From Pavlovales sp. CCMP2436 (Eukaryota > Haptophyta > Pavlovophyceae > Pavlovales): a stretch of DNA of 14,321 nt. The stretch covers positions 323,819 through 338,139 of the forward strand of contig MU631371.1 of the NCBI GenBank assembly GCA_026770615.1. Reading direction: 5' to 3'. The notes beneath the pieces were generated by a model. That model did no database searches, was not told where the DNA came from, and was given only the letters and a program-made list of their open reading frames with translations. The position numbers and the translations under genes were made by a program. This document shows, piece by piece, positions 7,011-14,321 of this stretch. Position 1 is the stretch's first letter. Each line of letters opens with the position of its first letter.

Positions 7011-7893
7011 GCATCGGGATGACGCGTTTGCTGCTCGGCACGATGGTCTCGCGCCAGGAGCCCTGCTCTCGGTGCATCTGCAGATGGTCCTGTGTGGACT
7101 GCCGCCACTCGGCTGCTTGCGGCGACGCCATGGCCTGGCGGTAGTTGCGTGGCACACTGACTGCCTCTCCCTTGAAGTAGGCAGCGTTGCCAGCGCGCGC
7201 CGAGGTCGTTGCTGATCGTCGGGCCCGGTCACGCCGCTGCGGGTCGCACGCCAGGCTCATCAGTGGCACGTCGTTCTGCTCTATGACGTCCTCTTGGCCG
7301 TCAACTTGCTCGTCTCGTTCTCGTTCTCGTTCTTGCTCGTTTCGTTGGTGCTCTTGCTCGTCTCGTACTCGTTGATTTCGGGTGTCAGGCGTGACAGGTG
7401 TGTCACGCGTGACTGGCGTGCCAGGCGAGACAGACTTGCCAGGTGTGACAGACGGTGGTGTGGCAGAGGTAACAGGCAAAGACTGGTGCAACCCCCCCTG
7501 AGCCTCTGGCTCCACCTCCTGCCACAAATGGGGAGTGTGCATACCCGTTCGAAGCATCTCTCGCTCGTCGACTCGAATGTCGCGCGCTAGCACGACTGCG
7601 CCGCTGTCAAGCAGCACGACGTAGCCCATAGCGCGACGATGGGTGCCCTGCCATTGGAAACCGTAGCCCGCGTAGACGAGCACGCGGCCTCGCTCAGCTG
7701 GCAGCCCAAAATTGCCTTGGCTGGCAGCCTCGGGCCCGAGTCGAAGGCGGGAACACGGAGCGCCAAACATCATGATGTGGCGGAGGCTCGGACGCACCCG
7801 GTAGAACAGCTCGTGCTGTGTGACGGCTCGGTCAGTGATCCGACGCAGCGCCATCAGGTTCTTGCCAATGGCCGTATGAAGCATCGCCCAGGG
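7011..7893 (-). pseudogene. Copia pol: integrase C-terminal region, linker and start of RT
   Basis: The segment follows the TAG at 7894-7896 in the same frame and opens with PWAMLHTAIGKNL, the conserved WAEA-type helix of copia integrases. RPSLRHIMMFGAP (the P-L-H-R-FG-A block) and VYAGYGFQWQGTHRRAMGYV (a GY-Y/R-Y block) follow. Next is a Pro/Thr-rich repeat region and an Arg/Glu/Gln-rich low-complexity linker (about 7300-7380). RT begins with YRQAMASPQAAEWRQS and the KRVIPMQWVF block. The linker repeats are coded by CTCGTT-type and GTGACNGG-type microsatellite DNA. Confidence 0.9.
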
Positions 7894-8496
7894 CTAAAAC
7901 CATGGACGCAGACCGGCCATCGCAAGACGCGCGCGCGTGCCCGCGACAAGCGACTTGACATTGGCCTCGGCGATGCCGTTGCTTGCAGGAGAGTGGGGAC
8001 TGGTTGTGACGTTGATCGCCAGCCCAGCCTTGAGCAAAGTCGCCTGCACGGCCTTGCTGTTGAACTCGCGCGCGCCATCGCAGTGCACGTATCGGATGGT
8101 CAGCTCGCCGTCAGTGAAGAAGTTGGCGCCCAAGGTCATGGCGTACTCGGCGATCAGGTTGACAAACTCGTCTCGGGATTTCCAGAAGAGGACCACGCGG
8201 TGGGAGGAGTACCCGTCAATGAAGACGGCGCAGTGTTTGTATCCCACCTTGTTGTTGTCCGCTGTCCACAGCACGTCCAGGTTGGAGGCGCTCATGAAGT
8301 CCACGTTGGTGACTTGCCTAGGATGCTCGCCTCGGTACAGCGAGTAGGTGTGGGGTTCTCGTTGTTGTGTGGCCAACGACAGCGTCGTCAACGGCGCCAT
8401 CTCCGGCTCGCTAGATTGCATGTCGTCAGTCGCGCGACTCGTTCTCAAGAGCGTCCACCTGTCCGCTGTGCCCAAACGTAGAGACCACACCGCCAT
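7894..8496 (-). pseudogene. Copia pol: integrase catalytic core
   Basis: The DDE triad is visible: D (8299-8301) in TNVDFMSAS, D (8077-8079) in VHCDGAREF, and E (7966-7968) in SPASNGIAEANVKSL, with 36 residues between the second D and E. The block FIDGYSSHRVVLFWKSRDEF lies between. At the 5' end VWSLRLGTADRWTLLRTSRA resembles the W-H-x-R-LGH start of the pre-integrase domain, but both histidines are missing. No CxxC follows, so the HHCC zinc site is absent or eroded. A TAG at 7894-7896 interrupts a conserved helix at a position that is usually Trp in relatives. Confidence 0.92.
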
Positions 8497-8545
8497 ATAT
8501 TGCGGTAAGGCTGGGGTGCGCCTCCACGCGGCGGCGTGGCCGCAC

Positions 8546-9766
8546 CTAATTTCCCGTGGCAGGCTGCGGAGATGAGCTAGGGCGCGGCTTGTGCTGCGCC
8601 TTGCGGCCGGAGGCAGCGCGGCTCGCGTGCGCCTGTGTGGGTGTGGTGGGTGGTGTGTCCTGCGGGCCGGGCAAGCGCATACGCACCATACAGTCATTGT
8701 CGACTGCGATGCGCGGTCCGCCAAGCTTGCCGAAACAGATGTACGACTTGCCCGTCTCGAAGTGCAAGACAGCGCCGTCCTGCATCAGTTTGCTGCCGCT
8801 GAGCAGCGAGGTAGTAGCGTCGGGCACCTCCCAGACTGGGAGCTCGAGCGAGCGCTCCTCGCCACTCCCGTCTGCGTCTGGGCAGAAAATGGTAGTGTAG
8901 CCGCTAGCGACGACCACCGACGTGGAGCCTGTCTAGCCCCACTCCACCCGGCCGGTAGTCGGGAACTTGTCATTGAGGTAGCCCTTCTTGAAGACGTGCT
9001 GGCCATGGCAGCCCGTGTCCACCATCACGCTCGTTGTCTCGTTGCCAACGACGGTCTCGTTGCCACCGACGGCAGCGTGCGCGTACACGCTGTGGTCATA
9101 GCTCTCCATCGGGAAGTTGTGACGCTCCTCGTGAAAAGTGCGCATCATCATCTCGATGGCACCGCTCCCAGGCTCGGTGGGGTACATGTACTCGTCCTGG
9201 TCGGGGGTGTCCTGGACGAACATCGCGTGCGCAGGACACCCTTTGCCAGAGCGGTTCGATCCGAGGGTGCCGACACGGAAACTGCCGGGCTCCTTGAGCA
9301 GGTGCGGGCAGCGGGTGGAGAGGTGACCAGGGCCGAACTTGTCGCAGTTGTAGCACTTGAACCGTTGCCAGGTGAGGCGGTCGTGAACGAGGGCCTTGCC
9401 GGTCACACCGGCCTCCTTGCACAGGTTGCAGTCTTGCCCGTCCCAGCCACCGGCCGCACGCAGGATCGGTGCGCGGTGTTGTGTCGGCGCACGCGAATGA
9501 GCATCGGGGCGCGGCTGCCAGGTTACCTTCCGCGGCGGCGGCGCGTACGCCGGCGCCGCCGACGTCGAATCCTCCACGTACTCGTTCTCGTTGAGCGGGC
9601 CTTTCGGCGCCGTCTTGGCAGCGCGCGCCTGCGCGTTGCGCTCGACTTTGCGGCTGGCGCCAAAATGCTCGTTCCTCCCAAATCGCGTAGAGACCGCCAG
9701 GCCAGAGGACACAAGCTTGTCGGTCACCTCCTCGTTCCAAGTTGGCTCGAACTTGGAGTACGGGCG
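8546..9766 (-). pseudogene. Copia gag-pol: nucleocapsid zinc knuckle and aspartic protease
   Basis: The segment continues in the gag frame after the TAG at 9767-9769. A zinc knuckle, CYNCDKFGPGHLSTRC (9308-9355), has spacing C-x2-C-x6-H-x4-C, two residues longer than the common x4 form. An extra CNLC pair lies 22 residues upstream. The protease active site is VMVDTGCHGQHVF (catalytic Asp at 9017-9019), DTG rather than the usual copia DSG. A TAG at 8933-8935 falls inside the protease; the same frame carries on with TSVVVASGYTTIF and a Ser/Pro tail to TAG 8546-8548. The frame then changes before the integrase. Confidence 0.9.
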
Positions 9767-10879
9767 CTACAGAAGCTCCTGAAAAAGCATGGCAATCTGT
9801 GGGTTCCCCCGCGGCATGAGGCGCTGGATGGTGGCGAAGCGGCGAAACTCGTCACGGTGTGGGATCTTGAGAGCGTTGTAGGCGTTCTCGAACTTCTGGA
9901 GGTAGGTCTCGACCTCGGCGTAAGTCATGGAGCCGGTCGGGATGCCCTCGAGGAAGAAGAAGGCCGCGCACTCTTCGAGCGCGTACGTGGTGTCCATGCA
10001 GTCAGCACGCTTGACGAGCAGCGCCCAAATCGCGTGGAACTGGGAGACAGCGCCCGACACCTGGACGTTGGCCTGCACGGAAAGCTGGGAGAAATCGTAC
10101 TCGCTCATCATGCCCTGCAGGAGGTTGTGCGCCACCTTGACCGAGTTCTCGTAGACCTGTGACGCGAAAGCACTGAACGAGCTGTAGATGCTGCAGCCCT
10201 TGGAGAACTTCTGCTGGAGCTCAGAGGACGTGAGGCCCGTCTTGCTGATGACCTCTGCCATCTCCTGCTCGTACTTCAGCGCCTGCAGCTCGAGTCTTTT
10301 TGCGAGCCACTCGGGGCACTGCGGGCGGAACTCGGCCGGGATGTCGGCGTTCTCCGCCAGATCGCGCTTGGCGGGAGTCGAAGGGGTCTTGGCGCTACGT
10401 GTCCCGCCCTTGCCCACCGTCTCGAAGTCGTCATCGACCGTTGAACGCGCCTTGATCAGCGCAGAGTAGTGCTCCTGCTTGATGTCGTCGATCTTCTGCG
10501 CGTTCCTCAGTTCGACCGCCTGAAGCGCCAGGCACCCGTTAGCGTCGAGCTTCTCAAAGCTGGTCTCCAGCGCGAGGTAGCTGTTCGCTAGCGTGCCCTC
10601 AATCTCCTTCTGTAGCGTGAACTCGACGGTGAACTCGTCGAGCTCGCGCACGTAGAACTTGACGCCAGGCCCCGTGCCGACGATGTTCTCGCTCTTGAGC
10701 TGCGTGTTGCCGGTCGGCACATACTGCAGCGTACGCGTGAGCTGGCTGAGGAGCTTCTGCTGGCCAGCCACGCTTGAGAGCGACAGCTTCTTGTCACTCT
10801 TGTTGGACTCGTTGAACTGCTGGTTGCCACGTGCGAAACGCGGGGTACCGGGTCCCGACAGGGACGAGGATGATATCAT
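9767..10879 (-). pseudogene. Copia Gag (capsid region)
   Basis: The 370-residue reading frame starts at the first ATG (10877-10879), whose A is the last base of the 5' LTR. It runs to TAG at 9767-9769 with no break. The helical region includes SYLALETSFEKLDANGCLAL and FHAIWALLVKRADCMDTTYA, the kind of pattern seen in copia capsid domains, and it ends IAMLFQELL. The downstream RPYSKFEPTWNEEV is in the same frame, so the TAG splits what was probably one Gag. Gag forms the virus-like particle in the cytoplasm. An in-frame GTG at 10897 lies inside the LTR but is unlikely to be the start. Confidence 0.85.
10871..10878 (-). promoter_or_regulatory. Primer binding site candidate
   Basis: TGATATCA follows the CA end of the 5' LTR directly on the minus strand. 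It matches 7 of the first 8 bases of the TGGTATCA site used with initiator tRNA-Met in plant copia elements. Similarity stops after these bases. The octamer is self-complementary. Confidence 0.6.
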
Positions 10880-10997
10880 GTTGGTATTACTCCGCACACG
10901 CGGCGTTCACTCGCACCGTTACCTGGCGCGCGAGGTGCTCAAAGAGCAGCAAGCAGCTAAACTCGATGTACTCGTCAACTGATAAAAAAGGAACCGA
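10879..10997 (-). repeat. Truncated 5' LTR (last 119 bp)
   Basis: It matches 5287-5405 with four differences (10886, 10915, 10921, 10977). It lacks the outer 91 bp, including the TG end and most of what would be U3, so promoter function is likely lost. Sequence beyond 10997 is unrelated to the LTR and belongs to the repeat seen at 4339-4402. Confidence 0.92.
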
Positions 10998-11053
10998 GCC
11001 TGCGCTCTGACGCAGGCTCCTACGCGCTAGGGAGCTGGTAGAAGTGGTGGATG
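10998..11053 (+). repeat. Dispersed repeat, copy 2, with hairpin at the LTR breakpoint
   Basis: 11002-11053 matches 4339-4402 except for a 12-bp gap. The first bases form a perfect hairpin, GCCTGCG (10998-11004) and CGCAGGC (11011-11017), directly at the LTR breakpoint. A plus frame continues to about 11150 with a plausible acidic peptide (ELVEVVDDEEAENKALESLR), too short to call. Confidence 0.75.
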
Positions 11054-11478
11054 ATGAGGAAGCCGAAAACAAAGCGCTGGAGTCGCTGCGCAACGCGGGG
11101 CCGCCCGGCAGTGCGCGAGCAAGCGAGTCCATTGGTGATATGTCGAGAACTCGTTTGCGCGTGCAGGGCGCGGGCCGCAGTGTATATCACATATGCCAGT
11201 CTTTCCTTTTTTGGATCCCAATCGCCTCAGTCTTCGGCAACTGAAGGTACCAGCTAGCAGGTTATTTTGAACGGTTTGCAGCCCGACACGCGGTCTCTTC
11301 CTCTGTCTGCGCGGCCCAGTACACCGACTTACATACAAAAATAAACACTTAAATTACATCAAATTCAAAAAGAAGCACATTTAAATTTAGCGTGACACCG
11401 AATGATCAAGGCATGAAATGCACGCGATAGCTGATACCCTATGCCATTGAATATTGTTAAAACTAGTTAGAAGCGTTT
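11054..11478. other. No gene seen
   Basis: The first 100 bases extend the acidic plus-strand frame mentioned for 10998-11053. The rest is mixed, becoming AT-rich from 11330 to 11480. No structure or domain is evident. Confidence 0.5.
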
Positions 11479-11763
11479 TCATTTAAATGATGCCTCATAT
11501 ACTCGACGCCGAGCGCTCGGGAGAACTAACGGTCGGGTGCTCCAGAAGGGCGGCGAGCCCAGCTGGCGCGGCACGGCGCCCTGATTGAGAGTGTCAGGCC
11601 CACGTGCGCCTGCGTCGACAGCAGCCGCGGCGGCCTCTTCCTCCTGTGAGCGGCCAGGGAGGGCTCGGCCCTCCTTCACGATGAATTTCAGCCCTCCCTG
11701 GGGTAGGAAGGGCAGGCCTCCGAGAGCAGGAGGCAGGCTCCCCAAAGGCTCGATCGTCGACAT
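11479..11763 (-). CDS. Hypothetical 94-residue protein, weak support
   Basis: From ATG at 11763 the frame is open to TGA at 11479-11481. The peptide begins MSTIEPLGSLPPALGG, contains GGLKFIVKEGRALPG and an EEEAAAAA run, and is Pro/Gly/Ala-rich. Codons moderately favour G/C at the third position. No family is recognised. The frame stays open further upstream to 11883, but that part is translated from a G-rich low-complexity run (11789-11820). It may be a relic or chance. Confidence 0.3.
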   Translation of the reverse strand: MSTIEPLGSLPPALGGLPFLPQGGLKFIVKEGRALPGRSQEEEAAAAAVDAGARGPDTLNQGAVPRQLGSPPFWSTRPLVLPSARRRVYEASFK

Positions 11764-11859
11764 CACAATGCTCAGCGTGCTCTGCGGCACGGGGGGGAGG
11801 GGGAAGGGGAAGAGAGAGGGAGTGGGCGACGAGCTCGGCAGGGAGCGGGCGTCCGATGG

Positions 11860-11978
11860 TTGCAACAACCATAACAAGAACAAGGGGCAACAGCAAGAAT
11901 AAGGGCCAACAACAACCGCAATAAGGGGGCAACAACAAGAACAAAAACAAGGGGCAACAACTACATACTAATAATAAT
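11860..11978 (+). repeat. CAA/GGGGC-rich low-complexity DNA, left block
   Basis: Degenerate tandem AACAACAAGAACAA and AGGGGCAACAA units. The same type of sequence resumes at 12150 beyond the MITE, so the MITE appears to have inserted into one longer block. Confidence 0.8.
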
Positions 11979-11982
11979 AATA

Positions 11983-12147
11983 CAGGGTGTTGCGGGCAAT
12001 AAGAACGGCACTTTTGAGACTGAGGCTCAGTTTCTTAGCAAATTACATACAAACAATGCTTACATTTTGCTTAAATTACGATTTAAGGGCATGCAAAATG
12101 AGGCTCAGTTTCTTGACGTTACGTTTCTTATTGCCTGCGACACCCTG
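11983..12147. mobile_element. Tc1/mariner-like MITE, 165 bp, TA target duplication
   Basis: The left end CAGGGTGTTGCGGGCAATAA (11983-12002) and the right end, reverse-complemented, CAGGGTGTCGCAGGCAATAA match over 23 bp with two mismatches. TA flanks both sides (11981-11982 and 12148-12149), as in Tc1/mariner insertions, and CAGGGTGT ends are common there. There is no coding capacity. Inside are two copies of TGAGGCTCAGTTTCTT (12021-12036, 12099-12114), same orientation. A transposase elsewhere would have to move it. Confidence 0.85.
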
Positions 12148-12149
12148 TA

Positions 12150-12240
12150 ATAAGAGGCAACCGCAAGAATGAGGGGCAAACAAACAGCAACGAGGGGCAC
12201 CAACAACAACAGTAAGGAAACAACAACCAAAAAATAATTT
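12150..12240 (+). repeat. CAA/GGGGC-rich low-complexity DNA, right block
   Basis: Continuation of the block at 11860-11978 after the MITE, with GAGGGGCAAACAAACAG-like units. Confidence 0.75.
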
Positions 12241-12298
12241 AAGCACTGTAAATTTTAATATAACCCACCAAAACATTTATTGATTATTACTCGCATTA

Positions 12299-13262
12299 TT
12301 AGTTCACCTTGCACAACATGCGGAGCTTGATGAGCGCCCCAGCGCAGGCCTGTCGCTCGTGCAGCACTGTCGCCTTGCGACTCCCCGCCTCGGCAACGCG
12401 CGCGCGCGCGCTCGAGATCGGTGGCATCCGCGGTGTTCGACGCGCTCGGAGGGCCTGCGGCTTCGCGCACGGGATTGAGAGTGGTGGTGGTGATGGGGGG
12501 GGGGGGGGTTAAGGTGTTGGTGAGGGGACAGGCGTGAAAGGCGGGCGGCGGGCGGCGAGCCGCGTGTTGAGCGCGCCGCGGCACCTGCGGGTGTCGGAGC
12601 GTCCAGTGTTGCCGTGTGGCAAGGCGGCTAATTTGGGCCTGCGGCGTAAACTCGCCCATACAGCGCGGTGTGCTTTGACCACCGCTTCGCCCCTCCGCCG
12701 AGGACCTCGCTCACCGATGCGGCGCACGCGAGCCAGGTGAGCGTGTCCAGCGTCGCCCACGGGAGAACGGCCACCCAGGGCGCACCGGGCCCGCGTGAAG
12801 CCTTGTCAGCTTGGGCGATGGCCTTCTTCATCTCGTGCCTCGTTGCCCAAGTTGGCGAGCGCGGACGCGGAGAGTAGGAGCCGCCCGGCGGCCACGCAGT
12901 GGGCGTCCACCTGCGGCGGTGGCGGCGGCGGCAGCGGCAGCGATGGCCCTGATACCGAGCCGATGGCCGGCGCCGGAGGTGGAACCGCTGGCGGCGAAGG
13001 AGCTGCAGGCACAGCGCGGCGTGCCGGCGCGCGCTGGGCGCCATCGATATAGGCCACCGTCAGCGTGACGAGGCTCGACTGCAGCGCGGCCACTGGCAGG
13101 CACTGACCAAGTTTGCACACGCTACCACTTGCAAGAGCGCGAAGGGCGCTCACGTCAAGCACGTGCTCGCGTCCAACAGGTCGATGCCAAGTGATAGCTC
13201 GTGCAGCGGCTGCGCACCCCGGCCACTGCGCCCGGCCGTCGCCCGGCGCCCACCGTCCGGAG
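12299..13262 (-). pseudogene. Broken gene of unknown function
   Basis: Several minus-strand segments with good coding composition follow one another. One starts from about 13160 (SALRALASGSVCKLGQCL, SSLVTLTVAYIDG), through a Pro/Ala-rich linker, to LLLSASALANLGNE near 12850. After a frame change it reads MKKAIAQADKASRGPGAPW and WATLDTLTWLACAASVSEVL to TAG at 12628-12630. A further stretch, NPVREAAGPPSASNTADATD, follows a G14 run, and the tail, LHERQACAGALIKLRMLCKV, ends TAA at 12301-12303. That tail needs a slip at the GC dinucleotide run near 12398-12412. The breaks fall on simple repeats, as expected of a decayed gene; introns or sequencing errors are alternatives. No domain is recognised. 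Confidence 0.35.
12495..12508. repeat. G14 homopolymer
   Basis: Fourteen G in a row, inside the broken gene. The length is a likely site of replication slippage or assembly error. Confidence 0.95.
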
Positions 13263-13745
13263 CCTCAGGCCTGCACGCGACACGTGGGGAGGGTGGGTCG
13301 AGGAGGAGTGGATGAGCGGAGACGGGCGGCGGCTCGCGGCGGCCAGGGCAACATGAGGCTGCTCGGGATTGATCAAGCGTCGGATTGGGCGTGCGTGCCC
13401 GCGTTCGCACGCACGCACCTCCGGCCGTTCCCGCCAGTGGGGAGAGCGTCGCGTTCTGCCATTCTCGAGCGCGGGGTGAAAATGCTCAGGCTGCCAAACG
13501 ACCCTGGAGTTTTAAAAGACTGACCTAGCGACGTGGGTTGCCGTACCGTAATCACTTGGATTTCGATTGTCAGTGCCGCCGGTGGCGGTGGCTGTAATCT
13601 CTAGTCCCAAAGTTTGTAAAACCATCGCAAGGCAGGCGCGGCGTGGGCTCTTGCAGACTACTTCATATCTCAGTCGAATAAATTATCTCAGTCGCGTCGC
13701 AAACGGCCACGCTCGCCCTGGTTTAAAATTCGGACGCGCCAGTAT
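13263..13745. other. No gene seen
   Basis: GC-rich to about 13500, with short overlapping frames on both strands. A minus segment ending LHELSLGIDLLDASTCLT (13150-13205) may be an upstream piece of the broken gene. From 13500 the DNA is plain mixed spacer with a short direct repeat ATCTCAGTCG (two copies near 13669 and 13685). Confidence 0.4.
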
Positions 13746-13800
13746 CTTCCGCCAGGCCCTCCAATTCCAAGGTTAGCAACAGCATAAGCCCTGGCGGAAG
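13746..13800. repeat. Hairpin, perfect 11-bp arms
   Basis: CTTCCGCCAGG (13746-13756) and CCTGGCGGAAG (13790-13800) flank a 33-nt loop. Confidence 0.75.
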
Positions 13801-13872
13801 GCTGCGCCTGCACGCTGTACCGAACTTTTCACTTCTTCCTTCTTATTTTTTCTTATGTATACGATCATGATT

Positions 13873-14072
13873 ATTATATTTATGATAGGGATTCAAGCTG
13901 GCGTCTGACTGTTCTGAATGTTGTGCTGGTCTGAGCGCTGCGTCGCCCATTGCCTGCTGCGTGGCTTAGTCGGCTGCGCTGGCTTGGGCGCCACCGCGCG
14001 TGCCGATGGATCTCCGATTATTATATATATAGCGGCCGCCAGCCCGAACCCCTCTACATTAATATATATAGA
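13873..14072 (-). repeat. Candidate AT-ended non-autonomous element, copy B
   Basis: The left end TATATTTATGATAGGGATT (13875-13893) is the exact reverse complement of 4411-4429; CAAGCTGGC follows. The right end GCCAGCCCGAACCCCTCT (14038-14055) then runs into ATTAATATATATA. The two ends are imperfect inverted repeats of each other, and the pair occurs in the same order, inverted, at 4273-4440. No coding capacity. Confidence 0.45.
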
Positions 14073-14321
14073 CACGAATGGCGGCCGACGCTCTCGACGC
14101 GCGGCGATCCCCACGGGTGGCGAATGCTCCTCCAGGACTCGCTCTCGGCGCCACGCGTGGACGCGAGAACGTCCAGCAGACCCTCTTTACCAGGGCTCTA
14201 GCCCCCCGCCCCCTGCCTGCCTCACGGATGCCCTCCCCTCCCCCTAAGCGCAGACGCGGGCCGTTTCACCCTCTCACGATGCGCCCCAATGCGGTGCATG
14301 GTCTGCTGGGGAATGGGGCCC
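14073..14321. other. Right edge, no gene seen
   Basis: GC-rich sequence with a polypyrimidine/C-rich stretch (14200-14250). Open frames on both strands are short and show no recognisable product. Confidence 0.4.

Larger units (their letters stand above)
5287..10997 (-). mobile_element. Ty1/copia LTR retrotransposon, degenerate, 5' LTR truncated
   Basis: The domain order on the minus strand is Gag, zinc knuckle, protease, integrase, reverse transcriptase, RNase H. Integrase before RT is the Ty1/copia order. The 3' LTR is complete (5287-5496), with a polypurine tract next to it. The 5' LTR is cut at 10997. Breaks in the coding region are in-frame TAG codons (+ strand 9767, 8933, 8546, 7894), a frame change between about 8640 and 8496, an 11-bp duplication at 6989-7010 and a slip near 6419-6428. 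Catalytic residues of integrase, RT and RNase H are all still present. It is immobile by itself. The target-site duplication cannot be checked because the right end is lost. Confidence 0.95.

Noticed and set aside
7639..8481. Plus-strand open frame opposite integrase
   Set aside because: It lies antisense to the DDE core, with no protein features of its own.
8546..8724. The 5' part of the open integrase frame (8497-8724) as protein
   Set aside because: It is Arg/Pro/His-rich shadow of the protease tail, which is read in another frame here.
8591..10162. Long plus-strand open frame (523 codons) across protease and gag
   Set aside because: It is the antisense shadow of the copia gag-protease region, where domain motifs on the minus strand are clear.
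5284..11002. A 5-bp target duplication GCCTG (5284-5288 and 10998-11002)
   Set aside because: It requires LTRs starting TT and ignores the complete LTR ending at 5496. With the right LTR truncated, the match is accidental.
12795..13068. Gly/Ala-rich plus-strand frames
   Set aside because: They mirror the Pro-rich linker of the minus-strand broken gene and have no other support.

Overview
The window looks like nuclear DNA from a GC-rich eukaryote, most likely a unicellular alga or similar protist. The evidence is a nuclear-type tRNA-Phe(GAA), a Ty1/copia retrotransposon, a Mutator-like transposase fragment with a FAR1-type zinc finger, a chromodomain relic, strongly G/C-ending codons in coding stretches and AT-rich spacers. 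No operons or bacterial signals are seen. The sequence does not let me name the lineage.

Layout. 1-820: coding-like sequence on both strands, with a (GTGCGY)n microsatellite, and no recognised product. 983-1059: a 24-bp tandem duplication and a perfect palindrome. 1067-1909 (-): N-terminal part of a Mutator-like transposase, preceded on its 5' side by 57-bp and 21-bp tandem arrays (2040-2350). 2856-2928 (+): tRNA-Phe. 3100-4080: weak, broken coding-like stretches ending in two perfect hairpins. 4159-4440: AT-rich tandem and dispersed repeats. 4514-4972 (-): broken end of a Ty3/gypsy-type integrase with a chromodomain. 5093-5155: a 21-bp-arm hairpin. 5287-10997 (-): a nearly complete but dead Ty1/copia element. 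11479-11763 (-): a possible small ORF. 11983-12147: a Tc1/mariner-like MITE inside CAA-rich DNA. 12299-13262 (-): a broken unknown gene. 13746-14072: a hairpin and an inverted relative of the repeat at 4273-4440.

The best-supported unit is the copia element. It reads, on the minus strand, gag, zinc knuckle, protease, integrase, reverse transcriptase and RNase H as what was probably one ORF. The 3' LTR (210 bp, TGTT...AACA) is complete and sits beside a G7 polypurine tract. The 5' LTR keeps only its last 119 bp. The coding region is broken by in-frame TAG codons, an 11-bp tandem duplication, a slip at a CT run and a frame change near 8,500. All four LTR-LTR differences are C-to-T type in CpA or CpG contexts, and the TAG codons can be explained the same way, which suggests methylation- or RIP-like decay.

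Overall this is a transposon-dense region with at least four mobile-element classes. I found no convincing new molecular system. The most useful leads are the decay signature, the gag start codon placed on the LTR/primer-site junction, the palindromic GAGACNGTCTC array and the AT-ended repeat family.
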